Shown piece after piece: positions 17,470 through 26,726 of a stretch of 64,000 nt of DNA. Numbering within the stretch: position 1 is the first letter of the stretch; every line of letters starts with the position of its first letter. The translations under genes and the position numbers were made by a program. The DNA is from an uncultured Collinsella sp. (GTDB taxonomy: Bacteria > Actinomycetota > Coriobacteriia > Coriobacteriales > Coriobacteriaceae): positions 1 through 64,000 of the forward strand of contig CABUKS010000001.1 in assembly GCA_902492235.1 (NCBI GenBank), read 5' to 3'. Under the pieces are notes generated by a model that was not told where the DNA came from, did not search any database, and saw only the letters and a list, made by a program, of their open reading frames with translations.

Positions 17470-18396
17470 ATGGAAGCACAGGAAAACTCCCAGACTGAGC
17501 AGAATGTTCAGACGCCCAAGAAGCGCGAGCTGGCGCTCGTATCGCGCAGTACCTATATCAAGGAGAAGGCGCTGCAGTGGATCTTCTTTGCCTGCGCGTT
17601 CTTGGCGGTCGTTACCGTCATCCTGATTTTTGTCTTTACCACGTACTCGGCGCTGCCCGTCTTTACTGACATCGGTCTGGCGGACTTCTTTAGCTTTACG
17701 TGGGCGCCCTCTGAGGGCCACTACGGCATCATGTCGCTGCTTGCCGGCTCAGGTCTGGTGACCGTCGGTGCGCTCGCCATGGGCGTGCCGCTAGGTGTGG
17801 GTACGGCCGTGTACCTGGTCGAGATCGCCGGCAAGCGCGTGCGCAAGCTCATCAGCCCTGCCGTTGACCTGCTGGCGGGCATCCCTTCTATCATCTATGG
17901 CTTCTTTGGCATGATCATCATCCGTCCGTTTATCGCGCAACTGACCGGCGGTCTTGGTTTTGGTGCGCTGACGGCGTGGTTCGTGCTTGCCATCATGATC
18001 GTCCCTACCATCACCACGCTCACCATCGATGCTCTCAATTCCATTCCCATGGGCATTCGCGAGGCATCGTATGCCATGGGCGCCACCAAGTGGCAGACCA
18101 TCTATAAGGTCGTGCTACCTGCCGCCAAGCTGGGTATCGTTGATGCCATCGTGCTGGGTATGGGCCGTGCCATCGGTGAGACCATGGCCGTGCTCATGGT
18201 CGTGGGTAACGCTCCGGTTATTCCCGACAGCATCGCGAGCCCCATCTCGACGCTCACGAGCCAGATCGCGCTCGACATGAGCTATTCCTCGGGTCTGCAT
18301 CGCTCGGCGCTGTTTGGCATGGGCGTGGTCCTGTTTATCATCTCCGCCACGCTGGTGGGCATCGTCCGTCTGATTTCCAAGAAGAAGAGGGGGTAG
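17470..18396 (+). CDS. pstC: Phosphate ABC permease PstC
   Basis: PstC is one of two membrane subunits for phosphate import. The 308 aa protein has six membrane segments and the permease EAA loop region REASYAMGATKWQTIYKVVLP. The ATG at 17470 has GGGGAG eight bases upstream; an in-frame GTG at 17461 is possible. A cytoplasmic N-terminus of about 35 residues precedes the first helix. It is coupled to pstS and pstA (3 nt). Confidence 0.95.
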   Translation: MEAQENSQTEQNVQTPKKRELALVSRSTYIKEKALQWIFFACAFLAVVTVILIFVFTTYSALPVFTDIGLADFFSFTWAPSEGHYGIMSLLAGSGLVTVGALAMGVPLGVGTAVYLVEIAGKRVRKLISPAVDLLAGIPSIIYGFFGMIIIRPFIAQLTGGLGFGALTAWFVLAIMIVPTITTLTIDALNSIPMGIREASYAMGATKWQTIYKVVLPAAKLGIVDAIVLGMGRAIGETMAVLMVVGNAPVIPDSIASPISTLTSQIALDMSYSSGLHRSALFGMGVVLFIISATLVGIVRLISKKKRG

Positions 18397-18399
18397 GCT

Positions 18400-19305
18400 A
18401 TGTCCGATTCCGTTGACACGACGGTCGATACGACCTCGTCGCGCGAGCGCATCAAGCGTGCCCTTTCCCACGGTAAGAAGGGCCGTATCAACAAGGACCT
18501 GTCCAACAAGATCATGCTTGGCGCGTTTCGTGTCGCGGCCTATATCACCACGCTGGTGCTGGTCGCCATCATCGCCTACGTGGTCATCAACGGCCTGCCG
18601 CATATCTCACTCGACTTTATCTTCGGTTGGCCCCAGGGCGTCAACGCCGAGGGCGGAATTTGGCCCACGATCGTCTCGACCATCTACGTGACGGCGCTCG
18701 CCATGCTTATCTGCACGCCGATCGCTGTGCTGGCAGCCGTCTATCTGGCCGAGTACGCCAAGCAGGGCAAGATCGTCGAGCTCATTCGCTACGCCGCTGA
18801 CGCTTTGGCCTCGGTGCCCTCCATCGTTATGGGCTTGTTTGGCTACGCCTTGTTTGTCGAGGCTATGGGCCTGGGCCTTTCGATGGTCTCGGCCGCCTTG
18901 GCGCTGGCACTTCTGATGCTGCCCATCGTCATGCGCACCACCGAGGAGGCAATCCGCGCCGTTCCGCGCTATATCCGTTGGGGCGCGTACGGCCTGGGCG
19001 CCACCAAGTGGCAGGTCGTTTCCAAGATCGTGCTTCCTTCGGCCTTTGGCCGCATTGCCACGGGCATCGTCCTTGCCATCGGCCGCGCCATCGGCGAAAC
19101 CGCGGTGGTGCTCTACACCATGGGCCAGGCCATCAATCTACCTATCTCGCCGCTCGATTCCGGTCGTCCCATGACCGTTCACCTGTACCTGCTTGCCAAC
19201 GACGGCATCAACATGAACGCAGCCTACGGCACCGCGCTCTTGCTGATGGTGATCATTTTGGCCTTCAACCTGTTTGCGCGCTTCCTGTCGCGCAAGCGTC
19301 GCTAG
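18400..19305 (+). CDS. pstA: Phosphate ABC permease PstA
   Basis: PstA is the second membrane subunit. The 301 aa protein has a charged N-terminal tail of about 40 residues, six membrane helices, and the EAA-type loop GAYGLGATKWQVVSKIVLP. Sequence such as IGRAIGETAVVLYTMG is typical of PstA. The gene is flanked at 3 nt and 12 nt by pstC and pstB. Confidence 0.95.
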   Translation: MSDSVDTTVDTTSSRERIKRALSHGKKGRINKDLSNKIMLGAFRVAAYITTLVLVAIIAYVVINGLPHISLDFIFGWPQGVNAEGGIWPTIVSTIYVTALAMLICTPIAVLAAVYLAEYAKQGKIVELIRYAADALASVPSIVMGLFGYALFVEAMGLGLSMVSAALALALLMLPIVMRTTEEAIRAVPRYIRWGAYGLGATKWQVVSKIVLPSAFGRIATGIVLAIGRAIGETAVVLYTMGQAINLPISPLDSGRPMTVHLYLLANDGINMNAAYGTALLLMVIILAFNLFARFLSRKRR

Positions 19306-19317
19306 TTAAGGAGTCCC

Positions 19318-20121
<804 letters not shown>

Positions 20122-20213
20122 TCGGTGCGACTAGTCCCAAGCCGATCGGACCTGGTCCGGTGCGTATTCACTGTGCGGGCGGCATGACCGCACCCAACTG
20201 ATTGGAGTGAACC

Positions 20214-21071
20214 ATGCGCAAACTGTTTTCCCGTCAGCTCGTCGAGGCCCGTCACGAGATGCTGAGCATCTATGAGGCCGTCGATCTGGCCCTCCACGAT
20301 GCCGTGAAGGCCTATGTGACCGACGACCGCAAGCTCGCCACCAAGACCAAGAAGCGCACGCTTTCGATTGACGCGCGCTGCGCCAACCTGGAGGCCGTCT
20401 GCTACAACCTGATCGCCACGCAGTCACCGGTCGCCTCCGACTTCCGCCTGCTTCAGACGATCATCTACGTCGACTTTAACCTGCAGCGCATGACCGATAA
20501 GGTTCGTCAGATCTGCCGCGCCACGCGTCATATGATCAAGGCTGACATCTCGCTGCCCAAGGAGCTTGTCGGCACGGTCGAGGCCGAGGCTGAGGCCGTC
20601 TACCAGGTGCTGGGCTCTTCGCTTTCTGCGCTCGTCACCAATGACATGTCCATCATTTGCAACTTGGCCGTCGAGGACGAGCCAGTGCACGCCGCCTACG
20701 AGAAGTTCTTCCACACCTTTAACCGTATGGATGCGGGCGACTTTATGGACGACGACAGCAACTATGACGACCTGCGCCGCGCCATCATGGTTTCGCGCTA
20801 CCTCGATCGCATCGCCTCGATTTCCATCGATGCCGCCTGCCGTCTGACCTTCCTGTTGACTGGTCAGCGCATGAATGCCGGCGATATCGCCCGCACTGAT
20901 GAGGATGAGCTCGAGAGCATGCGCGTGCCTTCGGGCGAGGGTGTTATCATGAGGCCCGCCGTCGACGCTCGCTACGTTGCCAAGGTGCCCGCTAACGAGG
21001 TCAGCGAGGGTCTTCGCTACCTGCTCGATCATCTTGAGGATGAGGACGATGGCGAGGACGACGAGGAGTAA
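20214..21071 (+). CDS. phoU: Phosphate signalling regulator PhoU
   Basis: PhoU is the three-helix-bundle tandem-repeat protein that links Pst activity to PhoR signalling. The 285 aa product is somewhat longer than usual (about 220-240). Its extra C-terminal part of about 65 residues is acidic and ends in a D/E-rich tail (EDEDDGEDDEE). Conserved E/D-rich metal-binding motifs are visible. The 92-nt gap from pstB contains the short palindrome CGGACC-T-GGTCCG (20147-20159) but no clear terminator. Confidence 0.9.
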   Translation: MRKLFSRQLVEARHEMLSIYEAVDLALHDAVKAYVTDDRKLATKTKKRTLSIDARCANLEAVCYNLIATQSPVASDFRLLQTIIYVDFNLQRMTDKVRQICRATRHMIKADISLPKELVGTVEAEAEAVYQVLGSSLSALVTNDMSIICNLAVEDEPVHAAYEKFFHTFNRMDAGDFMDDDSNYDDLRRAIMVSRYLDRIASISIDAACRLTFLLTGQRMNAGDIARTDEDELESMRVPSGEGVIMRPAVDARYVAKVPANEVSEGLRYLLDHLEDEDDGEDDEE

Positions 21072-21108
21072 GCAACCCCGTTCGTCGAAAGATTGTAAAT
21101 ACCTAAGT

Positions 21109-21143
21109 GAGCGCGGCCTTGCACATGCGGGGCCGCGCTCTTG
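21109..21143 (+). terminator. Hairpin after phoU
   Basis: GAGCGCGGCC (21109-21118) pairs perfectly with GGCCGCGCTC (21131-21140). Only a short TTGCGTT follows, so termination may be partial. It separates the pst operon from yggS. Confidence 0.6.
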
Positions 21144-21190
21144 CGTTAGCATGGGACTACTTGTTTGGCTGTCAGCGGAGGCGATTAGCA

Positions 21191-21928
21191 ATGGATAACT
21201 ATTTGGACTTGATGCGCGCTCGCCGCGAGCAGATTCTGGAACGTTTTTATGCGGCGCTCGATCGCGCAGGCCGTCCCCACGACGCCGCGCGCCTCATTGC
21301 CGTGTCCAAGACCGTTGGTGTCGATGAGACCGTTGCCGCCATCCAGGCGGGGTATCGCCATTTTGCCGAGAATCGCCCGCAGGAGCTGGTTCGCAAGCTC
21401 ACGGGTCTGGCGGAGCATCCGGAGCTGCCCGAGGTGCGCTTCGATATGATCGGCAACCTGCAGACCAATAAGATCAATGCGGTGCTGGGCTCAGCCGAGC
21501 TGATTCACTCGGTGGGTTCGCTGCATCTGGCGCAGGCGATCTCGAGCCGTGCTGTCCGCAAGATTGAGGCAGGCGAGCTCGCCGGCCCCCAGCGTGTGCT
21601 CATTGAGGTCAATGTGAGTGGTGAGGAGTCGAAGGGAGGCTTTTCGCCCGATGAGATTCGCGCCGCCGCGGGTGAGCTTGCGGAACTTGAGGGAATTTGC
21701 GTACAGGGGCTTATGACTATGGCGCCCCGGGGGAATAAGGATGTGGCACGCCGCACCTTTGCGGGGCTTCGTGAGCTGAGGGATGAGCTGGAGGCGACGC
21801 ACTCCGACCTGAGCCTGCCCGAACTTTCCTGCGGCATGAGCGAGGACTTTGAGCCTGCCCTTGAGGAAGGCTCTACGCTCGTTCGCCTGGGCAGGGTAGT
21901 ATTTAGCCCGGAGTTTGCAGTAAAATAA
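21191..21928 (+). CDS. yggS: PLP homeostasis protein YggS (YlmE)
   Basis: YggS/PROSC proteins bind pyridoxal phosphate and maintain vitamin B6 and amino-acid balance; they have no clear catalytic role. The 245 aa product is a single TIM-barrel with the PLP lysine in LIAVSKTVG (K40). Further motifs are the HFAENRPQE segment (usually FGENRVQE), HMIGNLQTNK-like DMIGNLQTNK, LIEVNVSGEESKGG and LSCGMSEDFE. The ATG at 21191 follows GGAGGCG. As ylmE it is the expected upstream neighbour of sepF. Confidence 0.93.
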   Translation: MDNYLDLMRARREQILERFYAALDRAGRPHDAARLIAVSKTVGVDETVAAIQAGYRHFAENRPQELVRKLTGLAEHPELPEVRFDMIGNLQTNKINAVLGSAELIHSVGSLHLAQAISSRAVRKIEAGELAGPQRVLIEVNVSGEESKGGFSPDEIRAAAGELAELEGICVQGLMTMAPRGNKDVARRTFAGLRELRDELEATHSDLSLPELSCGMSEDFEPALEEGSTLVRLGRVVFSPEFAVK

Positions 21929-21988
21929 GGCTCTGAAGTGCGCACTGATTATCGGGGCGCCTGCACTAAACCGCGAGAGGACACAACC

Positions 21989-22711
21989 ATGGGCTTCCTT
22001 GACGAGATTAAAAATAAGATGCACCTGGGCGGCCAGCAGGGTTACGACCAGGGTTATGGCCAGGACGACGACTACGGCTACGATGATGGGTACGACGATG
22101 GCTATCAGGGCAACGGCTACAGCGGTGCTTCGGGCGAGGGCTTCTACACCCAAGACGAGCCGAGCAACGGCCTGCTTGGTCAGACGCGCCGTGGTGAAGC
22201 TGAGTCGGTTGCCGTGTATACACGCTCCGGACAGCTGGTCGGCGATGACTCTCGCCATGCCACGACGTATAACCCGCCTTCGCGCTCGCAGGACAGTGTT
22301 GCGAGCGGTTATCGTCCTGGTGCCTATGACACGCCGTCGAGCTACGCCGAGAACACCCGCGCCCGTGCCGCCGCTGCGCCCGCGCCTGCACCGAGCGATG
22401 CCTCGGCCTATGCGAGCAATATCATCAACGCCACACCGCAGCTGCCGGCCTATGTCCTGCGCCCCGAGAGCTATGACGACGTGGAGACCGTGGTGCGCCG
22501 CGTTCGCACCAAGCAGCCTGTCGCACTGATTTTTGTGGGCGTACGCACCGAAGTTGCCAAGCGCGTCTTGGACTTCTCTTACGGCTTTGCCTGCGGTCTG
22601 GGTGCCACGGTCAAGGAGGTGGGCGACCGCGTGTTCATGGTGCTGCCCGCCGGTTGCGAGGTCAAAGATTCCGATCTCAAGAAGCTTCGTGCCGACGGCT
22701 ACCTTAAGTAA
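21989..22711 (+). CDS. sepF: FtsZ anchor SepF
   Basis: SepF tethers FtsZ to the membrane in bacteria that lack FtsA. The 240 aa protein starts with an amphipathic membrane-binding helix (MGFLDEIKNKM). A low-complexity linker rich in Gly, Tyr and Asp (residues 15-60) and an Ala/Pro-rich stretch follow, then the C-terminal SepF domain of about 90 residues (YVLRPESYDDVETVV to VFMVLPAGCEV). The ATG at 21989 follows GAGAGGA; the frame opens with a GTG at 21938. yggT and divIVA follow, as in the ylm clusters of Gram-positives. Confidence 0.93.
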   Translation: MGFLDEIKNKMHLGGQQGYDQGYGQDDDYGYDDGYDDGYQGNGYSGASGEGFYTQDEPSNGLLGQTRRGEAESVAVYTRSGQLVGDDSRHATTYNPPSRSQDSVASGYRPGAYDTPSSYAENTRARAAAAPAPAPSDASAYASNIINATPQLPAYVLRPESYDDVETVVRRVRTKQPVALIFVGVRTEVAKRVLDFSYGFACGLGATVKEVGDRVFMVLPAGCEVKDSDLKKLRADGYLK

Positions 22712-22732
22712 AGACAAGACGAGGAGATTCCC

Positions 22733-23014
22733 ATCAACATCTACACTGTCGTCCAGCTGGTCAACACGCTGTTCAACTTCTATTCCACGCTCATTGTCGT
22801 CTACTGCTTTATGACGTGGATTCCCATGAAGCAGGGTGGTTTGCTTCAGGATATTGCTGCGGTGCTTGATAGCGTGTGCGGTCCGTGGCTCAACCTGTTC
22901 CGTCGTTTCATCCCGCCGATGGGCGGTATCGATTTTTCGCCGGTCGTTGCGATTATTGCGTTGCAGTTGGTGCAGAGGCTGGTTCTGCAGCTTCTTATAG
23001 GTATACTCGTGTAG
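22733..23014 (+). CDS. YggT (YlmG) membrane protein, non-AUG start
   Basis: The YggT family is a small two-helix membrane family linked to division and osmotic traits. The first ATG in frame is at 22811, but it lies inside the first predicted membrane segment. The frame stays open and hydrophobic upstream (NIYTVVQLVNTLFNFYS), and a GAGGAG SD (22721-22726) sits 6 nt before an ATC at 22733. An ATT at 22727 is the only other plausible initiator. Between the sepF stop (22709-22711) and these codons no ATG, GTG or TTG exists. The product would be 93 aa, the usual YggT length, ending RLVLQLLIGILV. Confidence 0.75.
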   Translation: MNIYTVVQLVNTLFNFYSTLIVVYCFMTWIPMKQGGLLQDIAAVLDSVCGPWLNLFRRFIPPMGGIDFSPVVAIIALQLVQRLVLQLLIGILV

Positions 23015-23075
23015 AACTGACTTAGTAACTTACGTCGGGCGTGTAGCGCCGAGGCGATGAAAAAGGAGACTTGTT

Positions 23076-23750
23076 ATGGCTATTACCCCTGCAGACATCC
23101 AGGCTCAGACTTTCTCTGAGGCCAAGCGTGGCTACGATCCTGCTGAGGTCGACGTCTTCTTGGAGACGCTGTCCTCTGAGGTCGACGCTATGCTCGCTAA
23201 GATCGTCGACCTTAAGGGTCGTCTGACTGCTACCGAGCAGCAGCTTGCCGATGCGCAGGCTCAGCTTGCCCAGGCTCAGGATGCCACCGCCCAGGCCGTT
23301 CCTGCCGCCCCCGTGGCTGCTCCCGCCCCTGACTTCTCCGCTCAGGAGCGCCAGATTTCCGCTGCCCTGATCGCTGCCCAGCAGACCGCTGAGACCATCG
23401 TTAACGATGCCAACGAGAACGCTGAGCGTATCCGCAACGAGGCTGACGCCAAGGCCCGCGAGGTTATCCGCCAGGCTCTGGCTGAGAAGCAGGCCGAGCT
23501 CGAGGAGATCGATCGTCTCAAGGCTTCCCGTGAGGAGTTCAAGGCCGAGTATCTCAAGCTCATCCAGCACTTCATGGACGATGCCCAGAACTCCTTCCCG
23601 GCCGACCTCATGGCCTCCACGCCGGTCGGTTCTGCCGCTTCTCCTGCAGTGACTGTTCCCGCCGAGCCGCTGCCCGTCGCTGACCCAGTTGTCCCCGTGG
23701 CCGATCCCTTCGCCCCGATCGACAACTTCGCTGCCGACGACTTGGACTAA
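23076..23750 (+). CDS. divIVA: Polar/septal scaffold DivIVA
   Basis: DivIVA binds curved membrane and positions division or polar growth machinery. The 224 aa protein starts with the conserved membrane-binding region (ITPADIQAQTFSEAKRGYDPAEVDVFLE), carries coiled-coil stretches at about 30-75 and 90-170 separated by an Ala/Pro/Gln-rich segment, and has a Pro/Ala/Asp tail. The start follows AAAAGGAGA. It closes the sepF-yggT-divIVA block and is followed by a strong terminator. Confidence 0.93.
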   Translation: MAITPADIQAQTFSEAKRGYDPAEVDVFLETLSSEVDAMLAKIVDLKGRLTATEQQLADAQAQLAQAQDATAQAVPAAPVAAPAPDFSAQERQISAALIAAQQTAETIVNDANENAERIRNEADAKAREVIRQALAEKQAELEEIDRLKASREEFKAEYLKLIQHFMDDAQNSFPADLMASTPVGSAASPAVTVPAEPLPVADPVVPVADPFAPIDNFAADDLD

Positions 23751-23778
23751 CATTCGGCCTACAATTTAGTGCGTAGAA

Positions 23779-23808
23779 AGGACCCGCAGCTTGCGGGTCC
23801 TTTTTTTT
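23779..23808 (+). terminator. Terminator after divIVA
   Basis: AGGACCCGCA (23779-23788) pairs perfectly with TGCGGGTCCT (23792-23801), with T continuing to 23808. This is a strong intrinsic terminator. Confidence 0.9.
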
Positions 23809-23831
23809 GACTGTGCCGGGGTGCGTAACAT

Positions 23832-23871
23832 AAAAAAACCGAGCCCTGCACATAGTGGCGCAGAACTCGGC
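23832..23871 (-). terminator. Terminator of the nitroreductase gene
   Basis: Read on the minus strand, CCGAG ... CTCGG arms with an inner TGC/GCA-type pairing are followed by seven T (23838-23832). It faces the divIVA terminator in the convergent gap. Confidence 0.7.
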
Positions 23872-23918
23872 GAACGGGTGAGCGGTCAAGGGTAGGTTTT
23901 AAGGCATGTCCCAAAAAT

Positions 23919-24449
23919 CTACTTGAGGAGGAAGTCGGAGAGGGGAATGGTGCGGGTCTCGCGATGCTCGGGATCGGCGATGTGGTCGGCAGGATAGCCA
24001 CAGACGAGCATGTGATAGGGGTAGACGCCCTCGGGCAGGTTGAACCGCTCCTGTGCCACCTCAGGCTTAAAATGGCATACCCAGCACGTTCCCAGACCCT
24101 GCTCGGTGGCCTCCATCATCATCTGATCACACACGATGGACGTATCGATTTCACTGGAATTCATCTGGTCATACGGGCGCACCCAAGCATCATCGGTAAC
24201 GCTGCAAATAAGGAAAACAAGCGGAGCCCCAAAGATAGACCCATCACGAGCAAACCGAGGCTGACAAGCAGCAGCCTTCTCCAGAAGCTCAGGCGTATCC
24301 AACACCATCACACGGGTTGGATGGTTATTACAAGCAGAAGGAGCAATACGCCCAGCCTCAACAATGGCATCCACCACAGCCTGCTCAACAGAACGATCCT
24401 CAAACTCACGACAAGAATACCGACCCCGAGCCAGATCCAAATAAGACAT
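23919..24449 (-). CDS. Nitroreductase-family FMN oxidoreductase
   Basis: This 176 aa protein has the FMN-binding nitroreductase signature near the N-terminus (ARGRYSCREFEDR), APSACNNHPTRV, and the EQGLGTCWVCHF segment that contacts FMN. Such enzymes reduce nitro compounds, quinones or flavins with NAD(P)H; the substrate cannot be told. The start at 24449 is chosen for its GGAGGG SD; the frame is open further upstream but AT-rich and non-conserved. The 5' half uses T- and G-ending codons unlike its neighbours, part of a local strand skew. A 286-nt upstream gap holds a long inverted repeat. Confidence 0.88.
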   Translation of the reverse strand: MSYLDLARGRYSCREFEDRSVEQAVVDAIVEAGRIAPSACNNHPTRVMVLDTPELLEKAAACQPRFARDGSIFGAPLVFLICSVTDDAWVRPYDQMNSSEIDTSIVCDQMMMEATEQGLGTCWVCHFKPEVAQERFNLPEGVYPYHMLVCGYPADHIADPEHRETRTIPLSDFLLK

Positions 24450-24632
24450 ACAAGCCCTCCAACAATTAAAAATCAAACAAACCCAAAGTAACCCAAACGG
24501 TACCCAAAGCAGCAATCAGCCAAACGCTCATCAAGGGCCAAAGTGTCCGAACGGATGCCAAAGGTCCCTTCAGCCAAACCCCCATCGCGCTAAACCTATC
24601 AGCCAAAGTTCCCAATGGTGGTGCATAAGGGA

Positions 24633-24711
24633 GCGGGCCCGGCCACTAATAACCTTTTGAACGACTCTGCTTGCAGCCGGAGTGAAAAAGGTTATTAGTG
24701 GCCGGGCCCGC
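24633..24711. repeat. Long perfect inverted repeat (26-bp arms)
   Basis: The arms at 24633-24658 and 24686-24711 are perfectly complementary. Each has a GC-rich outer half (GCGGGCCCGGCC) and an AT-rich inner half (ACTAATAACCTTTT). They are separated by a 27-nt loop. The element lies between the start of the nitroreductase gene and the end of the DUF47 gene, both on minus. No T tract marks it as a simple terminator. Its architecture resembles the repeat at 38609-38737. Confidence 0.85.
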
Positions 24712-24735
24712 GACCGGTGGGACATGTACCCCCAA

Positions 24736-25359
24736 TTAACTGTTCTTCATGACAATCGAATCCACGACATCGGCCACATTCTCGCAGCAGTCAGCGCAGT
24801 ACTCCAGGAAGGCGTACACGTCACGCCAGGCGATGACCTCGAGCGGATCCTTGCCGTTGACGTGCAGGTTGCGCATGGCGTTGATGTAGAGCTCGTCGGC
24901 CTCGGACTCGATGGTGTTGATCTGGATGACGAGCTCGCGCAGCGTTTTGGACTTGCGGTAGTTAGGCAACTCGACCATCAGGTCCTTCATGGCGCGGCAA
25001 GCGTCGGTCACCTTGTGGGCGATGACGATGGCGTCGGGATGGATGCTCTGGATGTTGGTGAAGTAGACGCGTTGCACGACGCCCTCGATACGATCGAGCA
25101 CGGTGTCGAGAGAGCAGCTCATCAGGTCCAGATCCTCGCGCTCAAGCGGGGTGATAAAGGCGGTGAGCAAGGCGTCTTCGAGCTCATGGTGCTTCTTGTC
25201 TGCCGCATGCTCAATCGCATGCATCTTATCGAGCATGTCGTGGATCTGCGCGGGGTCAAAGTTCTCAAAAATCTTGGTGAGCAGCTCTGCGGCCTGGACG
25301 GCGAGGTCGGCGCAAGCGACGTAGTTGTCAAAGTAGAACGAATCGGGTTTCTTTGCCAT
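24736..25359 (-). CDS. DUF47 (PhoU-like) Pit partner
   Basis: This 207 aa all-helical protein belongs to the DUF47/TIGR00153 group, distant relatives of PhoU often encoded next to Pit phosphate transporters and thought to regulate them. Visible family traits are long helices with conserved E/D motifs (MHAIEHAADKKHHELEDALL and ITPLEREDLDLMS). Start ATG at 25359 follows AAAGGA. It lies 67 nt downstream of pit on the same strand, so an operon is likely. Confidence 0.88.
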   Translation of the reverse strand: MAKKPDSFYFDNYVACADLAVQAAELLTKIFENFDPAQIHDMLDKMHAIEHAADKKHHELEDALLTAFITPLEREDLDLMSCSLDTVLDRIEGVVQRVYFTNIQSIHPDAIVIAHKVTDACRAMKDLMVELPNYRKSKTLRELVIQINTIESEADELYINAMRNLHVNGKDPLEVIAWRDVYAFLEYCADCCENVADVVDSIVMKNS

Positions 25360-25426
25360 GGGTGGGTCCTTTCGAGGCGAAGACGGGTGGGCGAAGTGTT
25401 GCGGTCCGGATGGAGGCTCGGTTTGA

Positions 25427-26476
25427 TTAGAGGAACATCATGAACAGCTTGGCCATGACAAAGCTGATGAGTCCGCAGGCAGGGAAGGTGAAGAACCAGG
25501 TGAACATCATGTCCTTGACGACGCCAAAGTTGATGGCCGAAAGGCGCTTGACGGCACCGACACCCATAATGGCGCAGGTTTTGATGTGCGTGGAGGACAC
25601 GGGGATGCCGGTAAGGGTGGCAAGCAGCAGGTTCGCGGCGCCCGCGAGGTCGGCGGAGAAGCCCTGATACTTCTCGAGTTTAACCATGCTCTGGCCGACG
25701 GACTTGATGATGCGCTCGCCGCCCACGCTGGTGCCGATACCCATGGTGGCCGAGCACAGCAGCATAATCCAGATGGGGATGCCGGCATCGCCGACGCTCG
25801 TCTGGCCGCTGGCAAAGGCCACGCCTAAAAAGAGCACGCCGATGAACTTCTGTCCATCCTGCGCGCCGTGCATAAAGCTCATGGCCGCAGCGCTCGCGAT
25901 CTGAGCGTATTTAAAGAAGACATTGGCACGTCGCCTGTTGGCGGCGGCGAAAAGAATCGAGACGAGCTTGCACAGGACCCAGCCCATGACAAAGCCCAGG
26001 CCGATGGAGAGTGCCAGGCCGTAGATGACCTTCATCCACTCGTGGACGTTGACGCTGCTCGCACCGCCGAGGGCGATGGCGGCACCGGTCAGGCCGGCGA
26101 TAAGGCTGTGGCTTTGCGAGGTGGGGATGCCAAAACGCGACGCTGTGGCGCCGTAGACGACGATGGAGAACAGCGCCGCGCATAGGCAGGCGAGCGCCAT
26201 GGTGCTGTTTCCGCCAAAGTCGACGATATGTGAGATGGTGTTGGCGACGCTCGCGTTAAAGTGCGTCATGATGAGCACGCCGAGGAAGTTGAATGCGGCG
26301 CTCATGAGAATGGCGGCGCGGGCGGGCATGCAACGCGTAGTGACGCAGGTCGCGATGGCGTTGGGCGCGTCGGTCCATCCATTGACGAAGATGGCGCCCA
26401 ACGCGAGGATCACGGTGACGGCAAGGACTGGGTTCGACACAATTTGGCCGAGGAAGGTTGAGAACGTTACGTCCAT
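25427..26476 (-). CDS. pit: Low-affinity phosphate transporter Pit
   Basis: PiT-family proteins import phosphate with protons or sodium. The 349 aa polytopic protein has about ten membrane segments and the duplicated family motif, seen as NGWTDAPNAIATCVTTR near the N-terminus and VSSTHIKTCAIMGVG near the C-terminus. The gene is divergent from the small gene at 26727. The upstream region on minus shows no strong -35/-10 pair. With pstSCAB elsewhere in the window the cell has both affinity classes of phosphate uptake. Confidence 0.93.
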   Translation of the reverse strand: MDVTFSTFLGQIVSNPVLAVTVILALGAIFVNGWTDAPNAIATCVTTRCMPARAAILMSAAFNFLGVLIMTHFNASVANTISHIVDFGGNSTMALACLCAALFSIVVYGATASRFGIPTSQSHSLIAGLTGAAIALGGASSVNVHEWMKVIYGLALSIGLGFVMGWVLCKLVSILFAAANRRRANVFFKYAQIASAAAMSFMHGAQDGQKFIGVLFLGVAFASGQTSVGDAGIPIWIMLLCSATMGIGTSVGGERIIKSVGQSMVKLEKYQGFSADLAGAANLLLATLTGIPVSSTHIKTCAIMGVGAVKRLSAINFGVVKDMMFTWFFTFPACGLISFVMAKLFMMFL

Positions 26477-26607
26477 ATATGGGCTTTCTCGAAGTTTGCA
26501 GACACGTTACAAAAACATGATAAATCGTATCACCTCCTGCGGGTCTCTTTACCGAGTTCTGATGGGAGAAGTGAACTTTTTGGCACTAAAATTGAATATT
26601 AGCCCTG

Positions 26608-26636
26608 TTGACCGCGGGTGTTCTTTTTGCTAACAC
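26608..26636 (+). promoter_or_regulatory. Candidate promoter for 26727 gene
   Basis: TTGACC (26608-26613) is followed after 17 nt by TAACAC (26631-26636). The -35 matches well and the -10 poorly. It is placed about 90 nt before the start of the small unknown gene. Confidence 0.4.
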
Positions 26637-26726
26637 GCCATGCGGACACGTGCGATTACTACGACACTCCAAAACCACAGTCTGTTCGCTTTACAACATG
26701 CAAACATGCGTTCGATAATAGGAGGC

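Noticed and set aside
22811..23014. yggT as a truncated 67-codon gene or pseudogene
   Set aside because: The frame upstream is open, hydrophobic and preceded by a well-placed SD, so a non-AUG start explains the data better than a broken gene.
24682..25443. 253-codon + ORF opposite the DUF47 gene
   Set aside because: It is antisense to a well-conserved gene and begins inside the long inverted repeat; low-complexity Asp/Val/Leu composition typical of shadow frames.
26507..26537. Mini-ORF MFL-stop with a perfect GGAGGTG SD on minus upstream of pit
   Set aside because: The SD-to-ATG distance (12 nt) is long and a three-codon ORF cannot be distinguished from chance; noted only as a possible leader.
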